From Chlamydiota bacterium (GTDB taxonomy: Bacteria > Chlamydiota > Chlamydiia > Chlamydiales > Rhabdochlamydiaceae), in NCBI GenBank assembly GCA_011065235.1, contig JAAKFB010000072.1, forward strand, positions 1 through 8,258: a DNA stretch of 8,258 nt. The letters run 5' to 3'. The translations under genes were made by a program, and so were the position numbers. Positions 5,389-8,258 of this stretch are shown here, piece by piece (position 1 is the stretch's first letter; the number at the start of each line of letters is the position of its first letter). The notes beneath the pieces were generated by a model, which had not been told where the DNA came from, did not search any database, and saw only the letters and a list, made by a program, of their open reading frames with translations.

Positions 5389-6640
5389 TTTGTGCTCCAC
5401 ATTTTTGGAAATCCTCGATGAAGGAGGGATAGGTTTTAGCAATGCACTCTGCATCTTCTACGATTGAAGTTCCTTCAGCTGCAAGAGCGGCGACGGACAA
5501 AGAAAGTGCGATCCGGTGATCGCGATGCGCATTCAGAGTGGCGGCTTTCAGCTTGCTGTGATTGACGGTGAATCCATCGGGATGCTCGGTGATATCTGCC
5601 CCCATTTTTTTGAGTTCCCCACAAATGGTTGAGATCCGATCGGATTCTTTAAAGCGGGCAATGGCTCCATTTTGGATCGTGGTAGACCCTTGCGCAAAGC
5701 AACCTATGACGGCAAGAATGGGGAGAGCATCGATACACGCATTGACATCGATGGTCTTTCCCTTCAGCTCGCTTGGTTCAATGACGAGTGTTTTTTCATC
5801 CCAATGGATGTGAGCGCCCATTTGCACGAGGATATCGATGAACATTTTGTCCCCTTGCACATCATCGGGATCCAGCCCCTCGATTGCGAGTTTGGATTGA
5901 GTGATCAGAGCTGCGGCAATGGGAAAAGCTGCCGTGCTAAAATCTCCGGGAACTGTATAGGTGATTCCGCTATAACTTAGGCCCCCTTTGACCTGATAGT
6001 GGCAATGGGCATGGTGAGAAATACTCGCGCCGAGACGTTTTAGCCAGTCGAGTGTGAGATTGATCCAGGGAAGTTCTCCAGGGTTTTCGACAAAGATATC
6101 GGTCGTGCTATCTAAAAAAGATGTCGCTATCAGAAGGGCGGAAACGGGTTGAGAATCTTCCCCATTAAGTCTGCAGGTTCCGGGATGAATAGGTCCGCGT
6201 ATCAAGATGGGGGCATGACCATCTCCACGTGCACTCTCAGCAATGGCTCCAAGATCGCGAAGAGCGCCTAGAAGGGGTTTAATGGGGCGTCTTGTCCGTA
6301 CTGAAACATCGCCTGTGATTTCGGTATAGGAAGGCAAAAGGGCTGCGAGAGCGCCGGTAAAGCGCAAAATTTGTCCTGAATTTCCAGCATCGATGATATC
6401 TCTTGCGGGGCCAAAGTGTCCTTCGATTTCAAGTCGATTGCCTTGTCTTTGAACGTTTGCTCCAAAAATGGAAATGGCTTGCAATAGGGCATCGCAGTCA
6501 GTGGAGGAAAGCACATTGTCGATACGGGTGATTCCTTGACCGAGCATCGCAAACACAATCGCCCGCAGGCTGTGTGATTTCGAAGGGGGAATCACAAGCT
6601 TTCCAGATAGCTTACTTGGGTGAATGGCAAAATTGTTCAT
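5363..6640 (-). CDS. aroA: 3-phosphoshikimate 1-carboxyvinyltransferase (EPSP synthase)
   Basis: The 425-residue enzyme joins phosphoenolpyruvate to shikimate-3-phosphate. The two-domain inside-out alpha/beta fold is complete. Visible sites are 'PPSKSHSLRA' (18-27, with Lys21, Ser22 and Arg26 for substrate binding), 'DAGNSGQILRF' (84-94, the PEP loop), 'SQPVSALLIA' (163-172), 'PGDFSTAAFPIAAAL' (231-245), 'ACIDALPILA' (301-310, with Asp304 as predicted general base), 'RFKESDR' (329-335) and 'AHRDHRIALSLSVAAL' (371-386). The PEP loop reads GNSGQ rather than GNAGT. The ATG at 6640 has a weak GTGGA five bases upstream and lies 29 bp inside the end of aroB; the 3' end overlaps aroK. It is therefore the second gene of the aro operon. 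Confidence 0.97.
   Translation of the reverse strand: MNNFAIHPSKLSGKLVIPPSKSHSLRAIVFAMLGQGITRIDNVLSSTDCDALLQAISIFGANVQRQGNRLEIEGHFGPARDIIDAGNSGQILRFTGALAALLPSYTEITGDVSVRTRRPIKPLLGALRDLGAIAESARGDGHAPILIRGPIHPGTCRLNGEDSQPVSALLIATSFLDSTTDIFVENPGELPWINLTLDWLKRLGASISHHAHCHYQVKGGLSYSGITYTVPGDFSTAAFPIAAALITQSKLAIEGLDPDDVQGDKMFIDILVQMGAHIHWDEKTLVIEPSELKGKTIDVNACIDALPILAVIGCFAQGSTTIQNGAIARFKESDRISTICGELKKMGADITEHPDGFTVNHSKLKAATLNAHRDHRIALSLSVAALAAEGTSIVEDAECIAKTYPSFIEDFQKCGAQIELDLVRV
5395..5398 (-). promoter_or_regulatory. Ribosome-binding site deciding the aroK start
   Basis: GGAG on the minus strand lies six bases before a TTG codon at 5388. It sits within the first codons of the alternative GTG start at 5400, whose own upstream GAGG is about 13 bases away. 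The spacing favours TTG. Confidence 0.5.
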
Positions 6641-7727
6641 AAATCCACGTGATGGCTTCTTCCAAAAGTGGAAATTCCACTTCGCTGCAAAAATTTCCGT
6701 TAAAAGGTGCTACGCGTCCAATCTCTTCAAGCAAAACAAGACGAGGCGTTCCTTTGAGAGCTTTTTTATCGAGCGCAAGCGCTGACATCCAATCATCGAG
6801 ACTATGCTGCATGGAGATTTTTAAAGGAATTTGATAAAGCTGAAAAATTTCTCGGACCTTGTCAAAAGCCTCTTTTGGAAGCAGTCCCATTTTGTTGCTG
6901 ATGAAGCTTGCGACTAAAATACCGATCGCAACGGCCTCGCCGTGATCGATCTGATAGTCTTCGAGCATTTCTAAGGCATGTCCAAAGGTATGCCCAAAGT
7001 TGAGAATACGACGGGACCCTTTTTCCTCTTCGGGATCGTCTTCGACAATATCTCGTTTGATTGTGACACTTTCATAGATCCGATCCATTATGAATTCGAG
7101 ATCATGAGTCTCCCATTTATCGACGTTTTCTTTCATCGAGTCAAAAAGGGAGGGGGATTCGATTAGCCCTGCTTTGATCATTTCCACGATGCCACTTTTC
7201 TTTTGCTTTTGAGGCAATGTGGCGAGAAAAGCTCCATCAATCCACACGGCTTCGGGAGGATAGAAGGCTCCGATCATGTTTTTCCCGTAAGCGGTATTGA
7301 CGGCCGTTTTTCCTCCAATAGAGGCATCGACCATGGCAATGAGCGATGTGGGAATCTGGATGTGGGCAATGCCACGACAATAGTTAGCAGCTAGAAACCC
7401 GGTCACATCTCCCACAACGCCCCCTCCAAGACCAATGATGAGGGAGTCACGTCCAAAATTATGAGAGAGGAGGTGATCTTCGAGCATGCTTTTTGTTTCA
7501 CGCGTTTTGGAAGCCTCGCCCGCTGGAAAGGAAAAGATTTTCACGTCGAGATGTTCCATTTGCGTGTGGTAGAGTTTTTCAACGTGTGTGTCAGTGATGA
7601 TGACGACTTTTCGCTCCTCTTCGTCTAAAAGCGCGGGCAATTTTTCAGAAAGGGCAAAATCGATCCCACAGTGGACTTGGGTGATTTGAGTTTTCCAATG
7701 AGTTTTGAGCTTGAATTCTTTGTCCAT
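6612..7727 (-). CDS. aroB: 3-dehydroquinate synthase
   Basis: The 371-residue NAD- and metal-dependent enzyme turns DAHP into 3-dehydroquinate. The family landmarks are 'LGGGVVGDVTGF' (100-111, nucleotide binding), 'IPTSLIAMVDASIGGKTAVN' (125-144), 'KNMIGAFYPP' (149-158) and the metal ligands Glu182 in 'SGIVEMIKAG', His246 in 'ILNFGHTFGHALE' and His262 in 'DHGEAV'. All core residues and the length are normal. It is the first gene of the minus-strand aro unit. Its ATG at 7725-7727 is only 17 bp from the divergent dehydroquinase start. No strong ribosome-binding site precedes it; a CGGAA about a dozen bases upstream is the best I see. Confidence 0.97.
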   Translation of the reverse strand: MDKEFKLKTHWKTQITQVHCGIDFALSEKLPALLDEEERKVVIITDTHVEKLYHTQMEHLDVKIFSFPAGEASKTRETKSMLEDHLLSHNFGRDSLIIGLGGGVVGDVTGFLAANYCRGIAHIQIPTSLIAMVDASIGGKTAVNTAYGKNMIGAFYPPEAVWIDGAFLATLPQKQKKSGIVEMIKAGLIESPSLFDSMKENVDKWETHDLEFIMDRIYESVTIKRDIVEDDPEEEKGSRRILNFGHTFGHALEMLEDYQIDHGEAVAIGILVASFISNKMGLLPKEAFDKVREIFQLYQIPLKISMQHSLDDWMSALALDKKALKGTPRLVLLEEIGRVAPFNGNFCSEVEFPLLEEAITWIYEQFCHSPK

Positions 7728-7744
7728 TACGCTAACATTTCCGC

Positions 7745-8125
7745 ATGCTCATTGGTTGTATCACAGGCCCAAATTTTGAAACAGCGAAAAGGCAAATTGC
7801 GATTGCCAATACCATTTGCGATGGAATTGAGTTGCGAGTTGACCTTCTCGAAACAGATATGATCCCTTTTTCCAAAGGCTTTGTGATCCATACCCACTCT
7901 GAGCGCTCAGAGCTTTCCACGGGCAAAACGATTAGCACCTATCACAATTACAACGAGACACCCGCAAATCTTGAGCAGATTTTTGACGCCATGCCCGTGG
8001 CCGATTTTTACAAACTCTCCACCTTTGCCCGGAGCACAACCGATTCTTTGAGAATGCTCGCCTTTGCAAAAAATAAGCCCAACGTGGCTGGGATGTGCAT
8101 GGGGCCGCTGGGCCAGATCACGCGC
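7745..8125 (+). CDS. aroD: Type I 3-dehydroquinate dehydratase, N-terminal part (aroD/aroDE), internally shortened and cut by a chimeric junction
   Basis: The 127 recognisable residues belong to a type I dehydroquinase, which dehydrates 3-dehydroquinate through a Schiff base; in chlamydiae it is usually fused to shikimate dehydrogenase (AroDE), a part that would lie beyond the window. The start 'MLIGCITGPNFETAKRQI' resembles chlamydial AroDE, and an in-frame stop just upstream (7733-7735) fixes it. Visible sites are 'IELRVDLL' (28-35, with Glu29 and Arg31), 'STYHNY' (64-69, with catalytic His67), 'DFYKLSTFARS' (87-97, with Schiff-base Lys90) and 'GMCMGPLGQITR' (116-127). Only 38 residues separate Glu29 from His67, against 97 in the E. 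coli enzyme, so about 50 residues seem to be missing. After Arg127 the frame continues to the edge, but it no longer resembles dehydroquinase and reads the antisense of a dprA fragment. Confidence 0.8.
7897..7912. repeat. Perfect 16-bp palindrome inside the dehydroquinase gene
   Basis: CTCTGAGCGCTCAGAG equals its own reverse complement. It encodes 'SERSE' plus flanking bases, at the point where the dehydroquinase loses the segment between its substrate-binding Glu/Arg region and its catalytic His. Confidence 0.9.
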
Positions 8126-8257
8126 CAGCCGCCGCGCCACGCTCCGTCCGTAGGGCGTACATTTGCGCGTCCCGACCATGGCTATTGCCATCTCGTCGGA
8201 TTTGGTGATCTCCCCCTGCACGAACAGTACCGGCGGCGGGTCGAGGATTTCTTTGAG
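8108..8257 (-). CDS. dprA: DNA-processing protein DprA, internal fragment (foreign to the rest of the window)
   Basis: Reading the minus strand inward from the right edge gives about 50 residues with no start and no stop. They begin 'LKEILDPPPVLFVQGEI', continue with 'AIAMVGTRKCTPYGRS' and end 'VARRLARDLAQ'. This is the DprA/Smf region just before the Rossmann-like core: PPxVLFxxG, then the nucleotide-loop motif VGTRxxTPYG, then the following helix. DprA loads RecA on incoming single-stranded DNA during transformation. After 'LAQ' the expected continuation (a Gly followed by VSGLA-type sequence) is absent and the dehydroquinase sequence takes over. G+C from 8126 to 8258 is about 64% by hand count, against 47% for the 60 bases at 8041-8100. 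The fragment most likely comes from another, G+C-rich organism joined in error. Confidence 0.8.
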
Positions 8258-8258
8258 C

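Noticed and set aside
7727..7738. Three-codon leader reading frame (ATG TTA GCG TAA) whose stop overlaps the aroB ATG
   Set aside because: It is too short to separate from chance, and it has no ribosome-binding site at usable distance.
7907..8221. A single 104-residue minus-strand gene across the chimeric junction
   Set aside because: Only the part beyond about 8108 is DprA-like; the rest is antisense of dehydroquinase. The apparent start is an internal GTG codon of dprA.
8126..8256. Novel C-terminal domain fused to the dehydroquinase
   Set aside because: The sequence is explained fully by the antisense of a DprA coding region, including motif order and base composition.

Overview
The window is most simply read as a bacterial contig fragment from a member of the Chlamydiota, probably an environmental ('chlamydia-like') lineage. 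The main evidence is a clustered shikimate pathway (aroB, aroA, aroK, aroC and a divergent aroD/aroDE-type gene), a stand-alone bacterial SET-domain protein of the kind known from chlamydiae, and a start of the dehydroquinase that resembles chlamydial AroDE. The lineage assignment is inference from gene content and protein motifs; no database was searched. The genome looks compact: every gap is below 60 bp, several genes overlap, and no RNA gene, CRISPR array or insertion sequence was seen.

Left part (1-3850). The 3' end of a zinc-type (MDR) alcohol dehydrogenase enters from the left edge. Convergent to it is a two-gene unit on the minus strand: a signal-peptide protein with a faint DUF218/YdcF-like pattern, followed through an ATGA overlap by a histidine phosphatase. 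Divergent from that unit is a SET-domain methyltransferase gene. It converges on a cytoplasmic FklB-type FKBP prolyl isomerase gene, and the join between the two carries a 23-bp tandem duplication of the FKBP gene's end. An RluA-family pseudouridine synthase gene diverges from the FKBP gene and runs into the tail of aroC.

Right part (3812-7727). On the minus strand aroB, aroA, aroK and aroC follow one another with overlaps (29 bp, about 26-38 bp, 106 bp), so they very probably form one operon. Together they cover dehydroquinate synthesis, shikimate phosphorylation, EPSP formation and chorismate formation. The missing middle steps (dehydroquinase and shikimate dehydrogenase) would be supplied by the divergent gene starting at 7745, if it is an aroDE fusion.

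Right edge (7745-8258). This stretch is anomalous in two ways. The type I dehydroquinase reading frame lacks about 50 residues between its conserved Glu and its catalytic His, at a perfect 16-bp palindrome. After about position 8125 it stops looking like dehydroquinase. The opposite strand from 8258 to about 8108 instead encodes an internal piece of DprA, at about 64% G+C against 47% just before the join. The best explanation is a chimeric junction at a short shared word, either an assembly or an amplification artefact. Annotations at this edge should therefore not be read as real gene adjacency.
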